DNA of 64,000 nucleotides from Roseovarius sp. EL26. Lineage in GTDB: Bacteria; Pseudomonadota; Alphaproteobacteria; Rhodobacterales; Rhodobacteraceae. Positions 17,422 to 26,572 of the stretch are shown in pieces. The stretch lies in contig NZ_OUMZ01000007.1 of NCBI RefSeq assembly GCF_900327775.1, forward strand, positions 855,606 through 919,605, read 5' to 3'. Every line of letters begins with the position of its first letter. Within the stretch, counting starts at the first letter, position 1. Position numbers and translations under genes: made by a program. Under the pieces are notes generated by a model, which was given only the letters and a program-made list of their open reading frames with translations, was not told the DNA's origin and made no database searches.

Positions 17422-18765
17422 ATGAGGGGGCAAAGAACCTCGAACCTGTTCTATCAATCACGCGCGCGCCGCCCAGAAGTGGATCACGCAGAAGGGATCT
17501 ATATCTGGGCCAAGAATGGCACGCGCTACATTGATGGATCGTCTGGTGCGATGGTCAGTAATATAGGTCATTCAAACCCCAATGTTTTGTCCGCTATGAA
17601 GGCACAAATGGACAGTGCCACTTTTGCTTATCGGCTTCATTTTGAAAATGAACCGGCAGAACAACTGGCCAGCTCGATTGCCGCCAAGATGCCAAGGGGA
17701 TTAAACCGAGTGTTTTTTGTCTCGGGCGGGTCTGAGGCAGTTGAATCTTGTGTAAAGTTCGCTCGCCAATGGGCCGTTTCTACGGGGCAAGATAGCCGGT
17801 GGAAGGTAATATCTCGTTTCCCTTCTTATCATGGCTCGACTTTGGGGGCGCTTGCGCTCACAGGATATGGGCCGCTCAAGGATGCGTTCAAGCCACTGTT
17901 CAAAGATATGCCAAAGATCCCGGCGCCAACATGTTATCTGGACCACGACAATCTGAGCGATGAGGCACGTGGTCTGAAATACGCCGAGATGCTGCGCGAC
18001 GAAATCATTGCACAGGGTCCTGAGACAGTGCTGGCCTTCGCGATGGAGCCAGTAGGAGGTGCATCAACGGGAGCGCTGGTGGCCCCAGACAGCTACTATA
18101 CCCGTGTGCGCGAGATCTGTGATGAATTTGGCGTGTTGCTGATTATGGATGAGGTGATGTCTGGCGTGGGTCGTACCGGCACATTTATGGCATCGGAGCA
18201 TTGGGATGTACGTGCCGACCTCTACGCTGTGTCCAAAGGCTTTGCCGCTGGTTACGCTCCACTGGGCGCGATGATCGCTAATCAGGACATGGTTGACACT
18301 GTGTTGGATGCAGGCGGGTTTGCGCATGGGCATACCTATGCTGGCAATCCCTTGGCTTGTTCGGCGGGTTTGGCCGTGTTGAATGAGATCGACCGGCTCG
18401 ATCTGATGGGCAATGCCCAACGCATGGGAGATGTGTTGATGGCGGGGCTGAGTGAACTGATGTCTAGGTACAAATTTATCGGCGATGTGCGGGGGAAGGG
18501 GCTACTGACCGCATTCGAGATGGTTTCAGACCGAGAAACGATGGCTCCCTTGCCAAAAGACCTCAATGCCTACAACCGCTTTGTCGATATTTGTTATGAT
18601 CGTGGATTGATCACCTATTCGCGCCGCACGCGTGGCGGGGTGGATGGCGATCACTTCCTTGTTTGTCCGCCGATGATTGTGACCGAAGAGCAGGTAAACG
18701 AAGTGCTGAACATTCTGGATGACAGCCTGACTGTCTTTTCGTGCGAAGCAGGATTGGAAAGGTAA
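17422..18765 (+). CDS. Class-III PLP aminotransferase
   Basis: The open frame extends further upstream, but ATG 17422 with a GGAG-type site fits the family start and gives 447 residues. Landmarks are GVG-type dimer contacts near IWAKNGTRYIDGSSGAMVSNIGH (residues about 28-50), PSYHGSTLGALALTG, the cofactor-contact DEVMSGVGRTG and the PLP lysine in AVSKGFAAGYAPLGA. Relatives transaminate omega-amino groups of diamines, beta-alanine or similar amines with pyruvate. It is the first gene of a four-gene operon; BKACE follows after three bases. Confidence 0.9.
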   Translation: MRGQRTSNLFYQSRARRPEVDHAEGIYIWAKNGTRYIDGSSGAMVSNIGHSNPNVLSAMKAQMDSATFAYRLHFENEPAEQLASSIAAKMPRGLNRVFFVSGGSEAVESCVKFARQWAVSTGQDSRWKVISRFPSYHGSTLGALALTGYGPLKDAFKPLFKDMPKIPAPTCYLDHDNLSDEARGLKYAEMLRDEIIAQGPETVLAFAMEPVGGASTGALVAPDSYYTRVREICDEFGVLLIMDEVMSGVGRTGTFMASEHWDVRADLYAVSKGFAAGYAPLGAMIANQDMVDTVLDAGGFAHGHTYAGNPLACSAGLAVLNEIDRLDLMGNAQRMGDVLMAGLSELMSRYKFIGDVRGKGLLTAFEMVSDRETMAPLPKDLNAYNRFVDICYDRGLITYSRRTRGGVDGDHFLVCPPMIVTEEQVNEVLNILDDSLTVFSCEAGLER

Positions 18766-18768
18766 GCC

Positions 18769-19698
18769 ATGGCGCAAAAAGTTATCATTACCTGTGCGGT
18801 GACCGGCTCCATCCATACTCCCAGCATGAGCCCGTACTTGCCTGTCACACCGGAGGAGATTGCGATCTCGGCGATTGAGGCAGCGGAGGCGGGTGCGTCG
18901 GTATTGCACCTGCACGCACGTGATCCCGAAAGCGGGCGACCCAGTGCGGAGGTCAACGTGTATCGCCGATTCCTGCCCAAGATTAAGGACGCGACCGATG
19001 CGGTGATCAATATCACCACCGGGGCTAGCTCGCAGATGACCATCGAAGATCGTCTATCTGCCCCTGCAGAGCTATCGCCAGAAATGTGTTCGTTGAATAT
19101 GGGGTCGATCAACTTCGGGCTTTTTCCGATGAAAGATCAGTATTCCGAATGGAAACACGATTGGGAACCGCAATTTCTGGAGAACACTCGCGATACCCTG
19201 TTCAAAAATACCTTTCACGATATTGAGAGACTATTCGATCTGATGGGTGACGGGTGTGGTTCGCGCTATGAATTGGAATGCTACGACGTTGGTCACATTC
19301 AGACAGCGGCCTATTACCTCAAGCAAAAGCGGCTGAAAGAGCCGGTGTTCTTGCAGTTCGTCATGGGTGTTCTAGGAGGTATTGACGCCTGTCCGGAGAA
19401 CTTGATGCATATGAAAGCAACGGCAGATCGTTTGCTGGGAGATCACTATCAGTTTTCTGTTCTGGCGGCAGGACGGCAGCAGATGCCATTGGCCACGTTA
19501 AGTGCCATTCTGGGTGGCAATGTGCGCGTGGGACTCGAAGATAGTCTTATGATTGGCAAGAACGAATTGGCCGTTAGTAATGCCCAGCAGGTGGTTAAAA
19601 TTAGGCGGATTATTGAAGAGCTGGGTTATGAGGTGGCAACGCCTGCAGATGTGCGGAATCTGTTGCAGCTCAAAGGCGCCGATAAGGTGGGATTCTAG
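18769..19698 (+). CDS. Beta-keto acid cleavage enzyme (BKACE, DUF849)
   Basis: A 309-residue zinc TIM-barrel enzyme of the BKACE family. Members condense a beta-keto acid with acetyl-CoA and cleave it to acetoacetate plus a new acyl-CoA. The zinc histidines are in VLHLHARDP (His47, His49), and the family start VIITCAVTGSIHTPSMSPYLPVTPEE is clear. Known members act on 3-keto-5-aminohexanoate or 3-dehydrocarnitine. The neighbouring thioesterase could hydrolyse the released acyl-CoA, as betainyl-CoA thioesterase does in carnitine breakdown. Confidence 0.93.
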   Translation: MAQKVIITCAVTGSIHTPSMSPYLPVTPEEIAISAIEAAEAGASVLHLHARDPESGRPSAEVNVYRRFLPKIKDATDAVINITTGASSQMTIEDRLSAPAELSPEMCSLNMGSINFGLFPMKDQYSEWKHDWEPQFLENTRDTLFKNTFHDIERLFDLMGDGCGSRYELECYDVGHIQTAAYYLKQKRLKEPVFLQFVMGVLGGIDACPENLMHMKATADRLLGDHYQFSVLAAGRQQMPLATLSAILGGNVRVGLEDSLMIGKNELAVSNAQQVVKIRRIIEELGYEVATPADVRNLLQLKGADKVGF

Positions 19699-19707
19699 GG
19701 GACGATT

Positions 19708-20736
19708 ATGAAAATCTTTGTCGATCAGGAAAAACAGCGGCAGCACTTTCCATCCGGGTTTCTGGTGAATGGGGTGATGCAACCCAATCCGGAAAAGCCA
19801 GAACGCATGGATCGCCTGCTTGCGGGGGTGGGGCAGGGTGGGCATAAGCTCTGTGCGCCTGAAGATCATGGCATGGGGCCATTGGCAGCGGTACATACGC
19901 CTGCCTATCTCAAATTCCTGTCGACGGTATATACTCGCTGGCAGCGAATTCCAGATGCAGCGCCTGAAATATTTCCCAACATTCACCCTGATCGAAGAAC
20001 CGCCAGCTATCCGCTCTCGGCGGTGGGGCAGGCGGGTTATCATGTCACTGATATGTCGTGCCCAATTGGGGCGCATACATGGGAGGCGTCGCGCTGGTCC
20101 GCCAACTGCGCAGTGTCAGCGGCACAAACCGTCAACGCGGAGGATTGTGTTGCCTATGCCCTGTGTCGTCCTCCTGGGCATCACTGTTTCGCCGATCTCG
20201 CAGGAGGCTTTTGCTATCTCAACAATAGCGCCATCGCTGCGCAGTATTTACGTAAGACCTATAACCGCGTAGCGATCATTGATGTGGATCTGCACCACGG
20301 AAATGGCACACAGGGTATTTTCTATGAGCGCAGCGATGTATACACGCTTTCGGTTCATGCTGATCCTGCGCGGTTCTATCCGTTTTTCTGGGGTCACGCG
20401 CATGAACGCGGGGAAGGGGCTGGCTTTGGGTACAACCTGAATGTCCCATTGCCGCGTGGAACCGGTGACGAAGGGTTCCTCAAGGGGCTTTCCGAAGGTC
20501 TGGATCATGTAAGAGCCTTTGCGCCCGAGGCGGTAGTCATCGCATTGGGGCTTGATGCCTTTGAAGGTGATCCATTTGGTGGTTTGGCTGTTTCTACATC
20601 CGGCTTCACTCAGATGGCGCAGCTGCTTGCAGAATTAGACGTGCCGTGCGTGATAGTGCAGGAAGGTGGCTATCTATGTGATGAACTTGGTGAAAACCTG
20701 CATGCCTTTCTTGCCGGATTTAAAGATGGTGCGTGA
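19708..20736 (+). CDS. Histone-deacetylase-like amidohydrolase (acetylpolyamine type)
   Basis: A 342-residue zinc amidohydrolase of the arginase/deacetylase fold. The active-site elements are RPPGHH, GFCYLNNSAIAA, the metal motif DVDLHHGNG and LGLDAFEGDPFGG. The bacterial acetylpolyamine amidohydrolases of this type remove acyl groups from amines. In this operon it would free an amine for the class-III aminotransferase. The start at ATG 19708 is nine bases after BKACE. Confidence 0.9.
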   Translation: MKIFVDQEKQRQHFPSGFLVNGVMQPNPEKPERMDRLLAGVGQGGHKLCAPEDHGMGPLAAVHTPAYLKFLSTVYTRWQRIPDAAPEIFPNIHPDRRTASYPLSAVGQAGYHVTDMSCPIGAHTWEASRWSANCAVSAAQTVNAEDCVAYALCRPPGHHCFADLAGGFCYLNNSAIAAQYLRKTYNRVAIIDVDLHHGNGTQGIFYERSDVYTLSVHADPARFYPFFWGHAHERGEGAGFGYNLNVPLPRGTGDEGFLKGLSEGLDHVRAFAPEAVVIALGLDAFEGDPFGGLAVSTSGFTQMAQLLAELDVPCVIVQEGGYLCDELGENLHAFLAGFKDGA

Positions 20737-20738
20737 TC

Positions 20739-21248
20739 ATGTTTGAAAAGGACTGGGTCAAATCAGAGACCCGCTTCGTTTCCGATGACTGGATCGACTA
20801 TAACGGTCATATGAATATGGCCTATTACGTCATGGCCTTTGATATCGGGCTGGACGATATTCTTGATCATAAACTTGGCGCGGGGATTCGCTTTACGAAG
20901 GCATACGGTCAGGGGCCTTTCGTGCTGCAAAATCATGTGCATTATCTCGGAGAGCTGGTGTCGGGCGATCAATTCTATTGTCAGTACTTAATGCTGGCTG
21001 GGGATGCCAAGCGCGTCCACATCGCTGGCGAGATGCGTAAAGCAATCAAGGGCGATCTGGTTTGTGTGATGGAGCAAGTGTTGATCAATGTCGATCATGC
21101 CACTCGCCGCGCCACGCCTTATCCACGAGATATTCAAGACCGCATCCATCAATTGGTCGCGGCCCATGCGGATATTCCGCGGCCCAATCAACTTGGGCGC
21201 GCCATCGGGTTGAATTGGCGATTGAGGTCTGATTCGCCAAATCAGTAA
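20739..21248 (+). CDS. Hotdog-fold (4HBT-like) acyl-CoA thioesterase
   Basis: A 169-residue single hotdog domain with the signature DWIDYNGHMNMAYYVMAFDIGLD. I prefer ATG 20739; a GTG at 20733 would overlap the deacetylase stop. A BKACE plus hotdog thioesterase pair is known from carnitine catabolism, where the thioesterase releases betaine from betainyl-CoA. Here the acyl-CoA may come from an amino or acylamino beta-keto acid. Last gene of the operon. Confidence 0.85.
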   Translation: MFEKDWVKSETRFVSDDWIDYNGHMNMAYYVMAFDIGLDDILDHKLGAGIRFTKAYGQGPFVLQNHVHYLGELVSGDQFYCQYLMLAGDAKRVHIAGEMRKAIKGDLVCVMEQVLINVDHATRRATPYPRDIQDRIHQLVAAHADIPRPNQLGRAIGLNWRLRSDSPNQ

Positions 21249-21633
21249 CTAAGAGGGGCGAGGCGAAAGAATCAGTTGCCCACTGCAAGGCTAGGCAAGG
21301 AGGAGACGAAGATGAAATAACAATGAGTGGACTAGTCAAAAGCCTATTCACATGTATAGGGGCAGATTTCCGTTTGTTTTGGTGTTACTGGATTGCACTT
21401 TTCCCAAGGTCATGCGTTATTGGTCACTTCAATGGAACGTGCATATTGCAAAAGTTTGTTGAAATTTTGCATATGAAACATTTTAAAATAAAAAGTTGCA
21501 ATCGTTAATCAGCCTCAATATGGTCCAGAACCACTGCAGATCAGTGATGAATCTGCCAAAAAATAAATTGCGCATTTTGCAGCGTGTCAAACAATGAACA
21601 GAGCTGCGGAATCAACACTGGAGGAGATCCAAT
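21249..21633. promoter_or_regulatory. TRAP operon leader region
   Basis: There are 385 bases with no recognised gene. A very strong ribosome site (AAGGAGGAG, 21298-21306) is followed by ATG-AAA-TAA at 21312, a two-codon frame. An open frame from ATG 21323 of 61 codons resembles no family. The motif TTTTGCATATG at 21465-21475 resembles TTTTTCATATG upstream of rpiR (24696) and could be a shared regulator site. Confidence 0.4.
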
Positions 21634-22638
21634 ATGAAAGTGAAAACCTTGGCAAAGGGCCTAATGGCCAGCGCCGTAGCCTTGACCATGGCGATGCCCG
21701 CGATGGCAGAAGATGTCACCCTGCGTTTTGCGGGCGTGTTCCCAATCGACCACCAGGGCACAAAAATGATGGAACAGGTTGCAGCTGACGTTGCTGCGGC
21801 TGGCGTTGGTCTGAAGATCGATGTGTTCCCTGCGAACCAGTTGGGTTCGGGTGAAGCGTTGTTTGAAGACGTTGCCCGTGGCAACATCGATCTGGCTGCT
21901 GCGTTTATCTACGCTGACACAGATGCGCGTCTGGAATTCCTGTCGATGCCATTCCTTGTTGGCGGCTGGGATGACATGGATAACATCATGCGCAACCTGG
22001 ATTCTGAATATAACAAGATCCTGCAGGAAATCACCGCGGATTACGGCGTACGTATCCTGGCGCAAAACCCTGAAGGGTTTGTTGGCATTGTTGCGACGCA
22101 AGAACCGACCAACTGGAACAATTTTGACGACAAAGGCATGAACATCCGTGTTTGGTCTTCGAACGTTGTGAAATCGATGGTTGAATCGCTGGGCTTCCAG
22201 GCCACCACAATGGCATGGGGCGATATCTTCCCTGCGATCCAGTCGGGCATTGTCGACGGCGCGATCTGCTGCACAAAAACAGCGACATACTCGATCTTCG
22301 CTAAATCTGATGTTGGCACACACTTCATTGAGTACAACTCAATCTCTGAGCTAACAACATTCTATGCATCTGAGCGTACAATGGCGAAGCTGAGCGAAGA
22401 TCAGGCTGCAGCGCTGCAAACAGCAATGACTAAAGCATCGGACGACTTCTTTGCTTACAACCGTGAGAACGACGAAGTCTACCGTCAGAAGCTGCTGGAC
22501 AGCGGTTACACCATCCTGAGCCTGAACGACGAAGAGCAGGCCGCGATGGCCGCCCACGTTCAGGAACAAATCTGGCCGCTGATGGCCGACAGCGTTGGTC
22601 AAGATGTGATTGACCGCCTGCTGGCCGCAAAGAACTAA
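21634..22638 (+). CDS. dctP: TRAP transporter substrate-binding protein
   Basis: A 334-residue periplasmic DctP-family protein. The signal peptide ends at MAMPAMAEDV, and the start VTLRFAGVFPIDHQGTKMMEQVAADVAAAG is typical. GGAGGAG precedes the ATG. DctP proteins bind carboxylate-containing solutes. With DctQM and the amidase/aminotransferase/BKACE genes it probably imports the pathway substrate, such as an acylated amino or organic acid. Confidence 0.92.
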   Translation: MKVKTLAKGLMASAVALTMAMPAMAEDVTLRFAGVFPIDHQGTKMMEQVAADVAAAGVGLKIDVFPANQLGSGEALFEDVARGNIDLAAAFIYADTDARLEFLSMPFLVGGWDDMDNIMRNLDSEYNKILQEITADYGVRILAQNPEGFVGIVATQEPTNWNNFDDKGMNIRVWSSNVVKSMVESLGFQATTMAWGDIFPAIQSGIVDGAICCTKTATYSIFAKSDVGTHFIEYNSISELTTFYASERTMAKLSEDQAAALQTAMTKASDDFFAYNRENDEVYRQKLLDSGYTILSLNDEEQAAMAAHVQEQIWPLMADSVGQDVIDRLLAAKN

Positions 22639-22656
22639 GACTTAGAAAACGACATA

Positions 22657-22684
22657 AGGGCCGGCAATCTTGCCGGCCCTTTTT
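22657..22684 (+). terminator. Intra-operon attenuator between dctP and dctQ
   Basis: AGGGCCGGCA (22657-22666) and TGCCGGCCCT (22671-22680) form a 10-bp perfect stem with a 4-base loop followed by TTTT: a textbook intrinsic terminator. Its place inside the TRAP operon should make dctP more abundant than the membrane subunits. Confidence 0.85.
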
Positions 22685-22719
22685 CCAATAAATAAGATAA
22701 AAAATACGGGGGGGGTGAC

Positions 22720-23334
22720 ATGTCGAAACTAGAAGGTGAAAATCCGACATTCTTCGGCTACACGGTCGCAGATGGCCGGACGAAAGTAACGGACGAGCTA
22801 CCAACGATCATAGGTATGCCTTTGAAGGGTGTGGCATTCGTCATGCGGTTGATTGTGACGTTTTCTGGTTTTCTGATGGCGTTTACTTTCGGCGCTGTTG
22901 TTGTGATCAGATACGGCTTTGGGGGTGACCTATTTGCTTACGAAGAATGGTTGTTGGCCATCAGTATCGTAGGCTTTTTTGCAGGTGCCGTTCTGGCGTC
23001 CTCACGTAATTTGCATATCAACGCTGATATCCTTGGCATCGTAATCAAAGACCCCAAGCTGGTCTGGTGGCGCGGGTTCATTGTTCTCACGATTGAATTG
23101 TTGGTGATCCTGTTTCTTGTTTATGCCTGCTACATCTCGCTAGCTGATGACTTCGCATTTCCCCGACTGCGTGCAACCCCTGTGTTGCGCATTCCGTTCG
23201 TTACGTGGCGGATTGCGATCATGGTTGCCTTTAGCTTTATGGCGATGTTCACTGCCGCCTATCTTTACGTGCACATCCGCAAAGGTCTCGGCCTGCCCCT
23301 AAAATCCGACATGGCCAAGGAGGCTGACAAATGA
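22720..23334 (+). CDS. dctQ: TRAP transporter small permease
   Basis: A 204-residue DctQ-type membrane protein with four hydrophobic spans after a soluble start of about 45 residues (SKLEGENPTFFGYTVADGRT). It bridges DctP delivery and the large DctM channel. Its stop overlaps the dctM start (ATGA), so the two are coupled. GGGGGG precedes the ATG. Confidence 0.88.
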   Translation: MSKLEGENPTFFGYTVADGRTKVTDELPTIIGMPLKGVAFVMRLIVTFSGFLMAFTFGAVVVIRYGFGGDLFAYEEWLLAISIVGFFAGAVLASSRNLHINADILGIVIKDPKLVWWRGFIVLTIELLVILFLVYACYISLADDFAFPRLRATPVLRIPFVTWRIAIMVAFSFMAMFTAAYLYVHIRKGLGLPLKSDMAKEADK

Positions 23335-24623
23335 TCATAACTGGAAGTCTGCTTATTGTATGCGTGATGTTGCTGCTCGGCGTCAGCGTCTATGTGGCGT
23401 TTGGGTCAGTCTTGATCTTCATTGCACTCGTCGGGGATCAGTCGATCTCAGGCTACCTTCCAACGGGGGCAACGGGGATACGTTCACTGGTTCTTCTGGC
23501 GATCCCGCTGTTCATGATTGCCGGCGGCATCATGGAAAAAGGCAAGATCGCAGCACCCCTTGTGTCGCTGGCCGAGATGTTCATCGGCCATGTTAAAGGC
23601 GGTCTGAGCGCAGCAGGTGTTCTGGCATGTGGAGTCTTTGGCTCCATTTCCGGAAGCGCCAACGCGACATTGACCTGCATCGGTGGCATCATGATGCCGC
23701 ACTTGAAAAAGGCAAACTACCCAAGTGGGCAATCGGCAGCGCTGATCGTATCGGCAAGCCCCTTGGGTCTGTTAATTCCACCGAGTTCGTCACACATTCT
23801 GTATGGTTGGGTCGCACAACAGCACGTACTGAAGTGCTTCCTTTCTACGGTTATCCCTGCGATGATTCTGATCACATTGCTGATCATCACCAACCAGTTC
23901 ATGCTGCGTAAATATGACAACATCGAACTGACAGAGCGACCAAACCCATTCATGCCCTCGTTGCTGGGGCAGGGGCGTTTGGCTGGTCCCGCGTTGATGA
24001 TGCCTGTCATCATCTTGGGTGGCATCTATGGTGGTATCATGACGCCAACCGAGGCCGCAGGCATCGCGGTTGTCTATGCGATCCCGGTTGCGATCTATTT
24101 CTACCGCGGCCTGACCTGGAAAACACTGGCGCAGACGATCCAAACATCTGGTGTAACCATCGGTGTGGTGATGGTGATGATCTTCATGGTTTTGATCGTG
24201 TCGGACAACCTGATTGCCCAAGGTGCCCCGGCATTGGCCAAACAGATGGTCTATTCTGTGTCGGAAAATCCGATTGTGATCTTGCTGATGATCAACGTTG
24301 TGATGATCCTGATCGGCATGTTGATGGATGACATCTCGGGTCTATTGCTAGCGACACCGATCCTACTGCCTATCGCGCAGAGCGTCGGCATGGATCCGAT
24401 CCATTTTGCGGCTGTGATCGGTGTGAACTTGGGTATGGCAAACATTACACCTCCGACAGCACCACTGCTGTATCTCGGGGCGCAGATTTGCGACACGCCG
24501 GTTTCCAAGATGCTGTGGCCAACGCTGGTGTTCATCATCTTTGCATGGCTGCCAACGTTGATGCTAACAACGTTCGTACCGGAACTGGCACTGTGGTTGC
24601 CTGATCTGCTGCTCAGCAGGTAA
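23331..24623 (+). CDS. dctM: TRAP transporter large permease
   Basis: A 430-residue DctM subunit with about 12 membrane spans and the Na+-coupled ion-transporter fold. Typical segments are LLAIPLFMIAGGIMEKG, GGLSAAGVLACGVFGSISGSANATL and NLGMANITPPTAPLL. It imports the DctP-bound solute using the sodium gradient. Four-base overlap with dctQ. Confidence 0.94.
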   Translation: MIITGSLLIVCVMLLLGVSVYVAFGSVLIFIALVGDQSISGYLPTGATGIRSLVLLAIPLFMIAGGIMEKGKIAAPLVSLAEMFIGHVKGGLSAAGVLACGVFGSISGSANATLTCIGGIMMPHLKKANYPSGQSAALIVSASPLGLLIPPSSSHILYGWVAQQHVLKCFLSTVIPAMILITLLIITNQFMLRKYDNIELTERPNPFMPSLLGQGRLAGPALMMPVIILGGIYGGIMTPTEAAGIAVVYAIPVAIYFYRGLTWKTLAQTIQTSGVTIGVVMVMIFMVLIVSDNLIAQGAPALAKQMVYSVSENPIVILLMINVVMILIGMLMDDISGLLLATPILLPIAQSVGMDPIHFAAVIGVNLGMANITPPTAPLLYLGAQICDTPVSKMLWPTLVFIIFAWLPTLMLTTFVPELALWLPDLLLSR

Positions 24624-24632
24624 AACTTGAAC

Positions 24633-24666
24633 TTTAGTGGCGAGGTGCAGTTACCTTGCCACTAAA
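24633..24666. terminator. Long hairpin after dctM
   Basis: A 14-bp stem (TTTAGTGGCGAGGT with ACCTTGCCACTAAA, one G-T pair) and a 6-base loop lie ten bases after the dctM stop. There is no clean T-run, but the position favours a terminator. Confidence 0.65.
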
Positions 24667-24760
24667 TATAACATTTGCGAAATAATTGAATTTTATTTTT
24701 CATATGTTGTACTTTCACATATCACCAACCAACGAATGGCAGTCTTGCTGAAGTAGATAG

Positions 24761-25663
24761 ATGCACCCAAGAGATGATCAAAACCCATATTCGCATGTCT
24801 CTCAGCAGTTGAAGGAATTACATCCTCAGTTGCCGCGGGTCTTGAAGGTCGCGGCATCTTATATGCTAGAGCATCCGGGTGATGTCGCGACATTGTCGAT
24901 GCGTAAGGTGGCGGAAAACGCGGGCATTTCTCTCCCAAATTTTGCACGCCTTGCCAAAATGTTGGGCTACGCTTCCTATGGCGAGCTGCGCGATGTTTAC
25001 CGCGAGCAGGTACAACACGGAGACATGCGTGAGTATCACTTGCGTGCCCAGACACTGCAGAAGAGCGGTGGGCAAAAATGTGCAGATGCGAAGTGGGAGG
25101 AATTTCGCACGACCACACAGAGTAACATTTCGGCTATTTTTGATGGCATATCTCCGGACTATTTTGCCGAAACTGCGCAGGTGTTGAATGCAGCTGAACG
25201 TGTTTATCTAGTGGGTATGCAAGCATCGTCGTGTTTGTCAGCATATGCTTACTATCTCGGCATTATGGTCAGTGGAAAGTTCCGATTGGTTCGGGGAGAC
25301 GGCGGCATACTTGCGGATCCGGTCGCTGAGATTTCTGAGAACGATGCGATGATTGTCGTCAGCCAACGCCCCTGTGCGCGTTCCTCTGTGGATCTGGCCA
25401 TTCTAGCGCGAGAACGGGGGGCCAAGGTGATCGCAATCACAGACAGTCCCGCAGCACCTATTGCGATCAATTCAGACTTCGCTTTGCTAAGCCCGAATGA
25501 CAGCCCTTTGTTTTTTGAGAGCTATGTAGGGGCGACGATCCTGATCGAAGCATTGATCGGGTTCTTTGTCACACGGCAAACCAAAAACATTGCAGACCGC
25601 GTTTCCCAGATCGAAGATACGCGCAAGCGGTTGAACGAATATTGGGACCATACGAAAGACTAA
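24761..25663 (+). CDS. MurR/RpiR-family transcriptional regulator
   Basis: A 300-residue regulator with an RpiR-type HTH (about residues 10-85, MRKVAENAGISLPNFARLAKMLGY) and a C-terminal SIS domain (about 125-260) that usually binds phosphorylated sugars or related ligands. It ends two bases before the amidase start and follows the TRAP genes, so it probably controls this import/degradation unit. Some RpiR proteins in Rhodobacterales accompany TRAP transporters for amines and keto acids. Confidence 0.88.
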   Translation: MHPRDDQNPYSHVSQQLKELHPQLPRVLKVAASYMLEHPGDVATLSMRKVAENAGISLPNFARLAKMLGYASYGELRDVYREQVQHGDMREYHLRAQTLQKSGGQKCADAKWEEFRTTTQSNISAIFDGISPDYFAETAQVLNAAERVYLVGMQASSCLSAYAYYLGIMVSGKFRLVRGDGGILADPVAEISENDAMIVVSQRPCARSSVDLAILARERGAKVIAITDSPAAPIAINSDFALLSPNDSPLFFESYVGATILIEALIGFFVTRQTKNIADRVSQIEDTRKRLNEYWDHTKD

Positions 25664-25665
25664 CC

Positions 25666-26508
25666 ATGCCAAACACTGACCAACTGCGCCTTTTGGCGTG
25701 CCAGATCGATATTCCAACCATGACAACCGTTGCAGAACGCGATGAACATCTGAACGTTTCTGTTGAGAAAGTGCGCGACGCCATTGCAACACAAGGCGAT
25801 GTCGATTTGGTGGTCCTGCCGGAACTGTCGAGCATTGATTATTCGCGTGAAACGTTCTCGCGTCTTGATGTGTTTGGCGAAAATCTGGATGGGCCATCGT
25901 TTTTGGCGTGGTCAGCGCTGGCACGCGAATTGTCTATCACGATTGTTTATGGATTTCCGCGCGTAGGTGAGGGGTGCCATCACATTTCTATGGGCGTTGT
26001 TGGGCCGGATGGCATATTGATTGGCCATTACGATAAACTGCATCTGGCGCAATACGGCGCTTCGATGGAGAAAGAGTACTACACACGAGGAGATCATCTT
26101 TGTGTTTTTGAAGTCAATGGATTCCGGGTTTCACCTATCATTTGCTACGATATTCGTATTCCTGAGCTCAGCCGCAGCTTGGTGTTGAATCACGGCGTTG
26201 ATTTAATCCTGCATTGCGGGGCCTATTACCGCGATGAAAGTTTCGCTACTTGGCATCAATTTGCGATAACTCGAGCGATCGAAAATCAGGTTTTTTTCTC
26301 ATCATTAAATCGTGCTGGTGAAAACTATGGGAACTCATTATTTTGTTATCCATGGATGGATGAAAACTCTGCACCAATCGATTTTTCCGCCCATAACGAA
26401 GCATTTGTGCGCGTGATTGTCGATCACGGTGTGCTCGTGAATGCCCGTCGTGATTACACATTTCTTAACGACAGACTCTCAGATTACAACGTAACCATTA
26501 TACCTTAA
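25666..26508 (+). CDS. Nitrilase-superfamily amidohydrolase
   Basis: A 280-residue carbon-nitrogen hydrolase. The Glu-Lys-Cys triad is visible in VVLPELSS, GHYDKLHL and PIICYDIRIPE. ATG 25666, two bases after the rpiR stop, is preferred over an upstream in-frame start that overlaps rpiR. Relatives hydrolyse omega-amides, N-carbamoyl amines or aliphatic amides. It probably deamidates an intermediate of the aminotransferase/BKACE pathway. It is the last chromosomal gene before the transposon stack, whose first junction lies 60 bases downstream. Confidence 0.88.
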   Translation: MPNTDQLRLLACQIDIPTMTTVAERDEHLNVSVEKVRDAIATQGDVDLVVLPELSSIDYSRETFSRLDVFGENLDGPSFLAWSALARELSITIVYGFPRVGEGCHHISMGVVGPDGILIGHYDKLHLAQYGASMEKEYYTRGDHLCVFEVNGFRVSPIICYDIRIPELSRSLVLNHGVDLILHCGAYYRDESFATWHQFAITRAIENQVFFSSLNRAGENYGNSLFCYPWMDENSAPIDFSAHNEAFVRVIVDHGVLVNARRDYTFLNDRLSDYNVTIIP

Positions 26509-26567
26509 AGTGATCATCCACTTTATTAACATAATACTAATTATACGTCATTTTCTTATACACGACA

Positions 26568-26572
26568 GCGCG
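26568..26572. repeat. Target-site duplication GCGCG, left of element 1
   Basis: GCGCG directly abuts the left terminal repeat of element 1. The same pentamer lies at 51672-51676, between elements 1 and 2, and at 62410-62414. Five-base duplications are usual for Tn7/Tn5053-type transposons. Confidence 0.85.

Noticed and set aside
26541..26567. Sequence left of element 1 (ends ACGACA) as the right end of yet another element
   Set aside because: It shares only TGTCG on the inverse strand and has no AGAC at position 22 from the tip, so the end geometry of the other five ends is missing.
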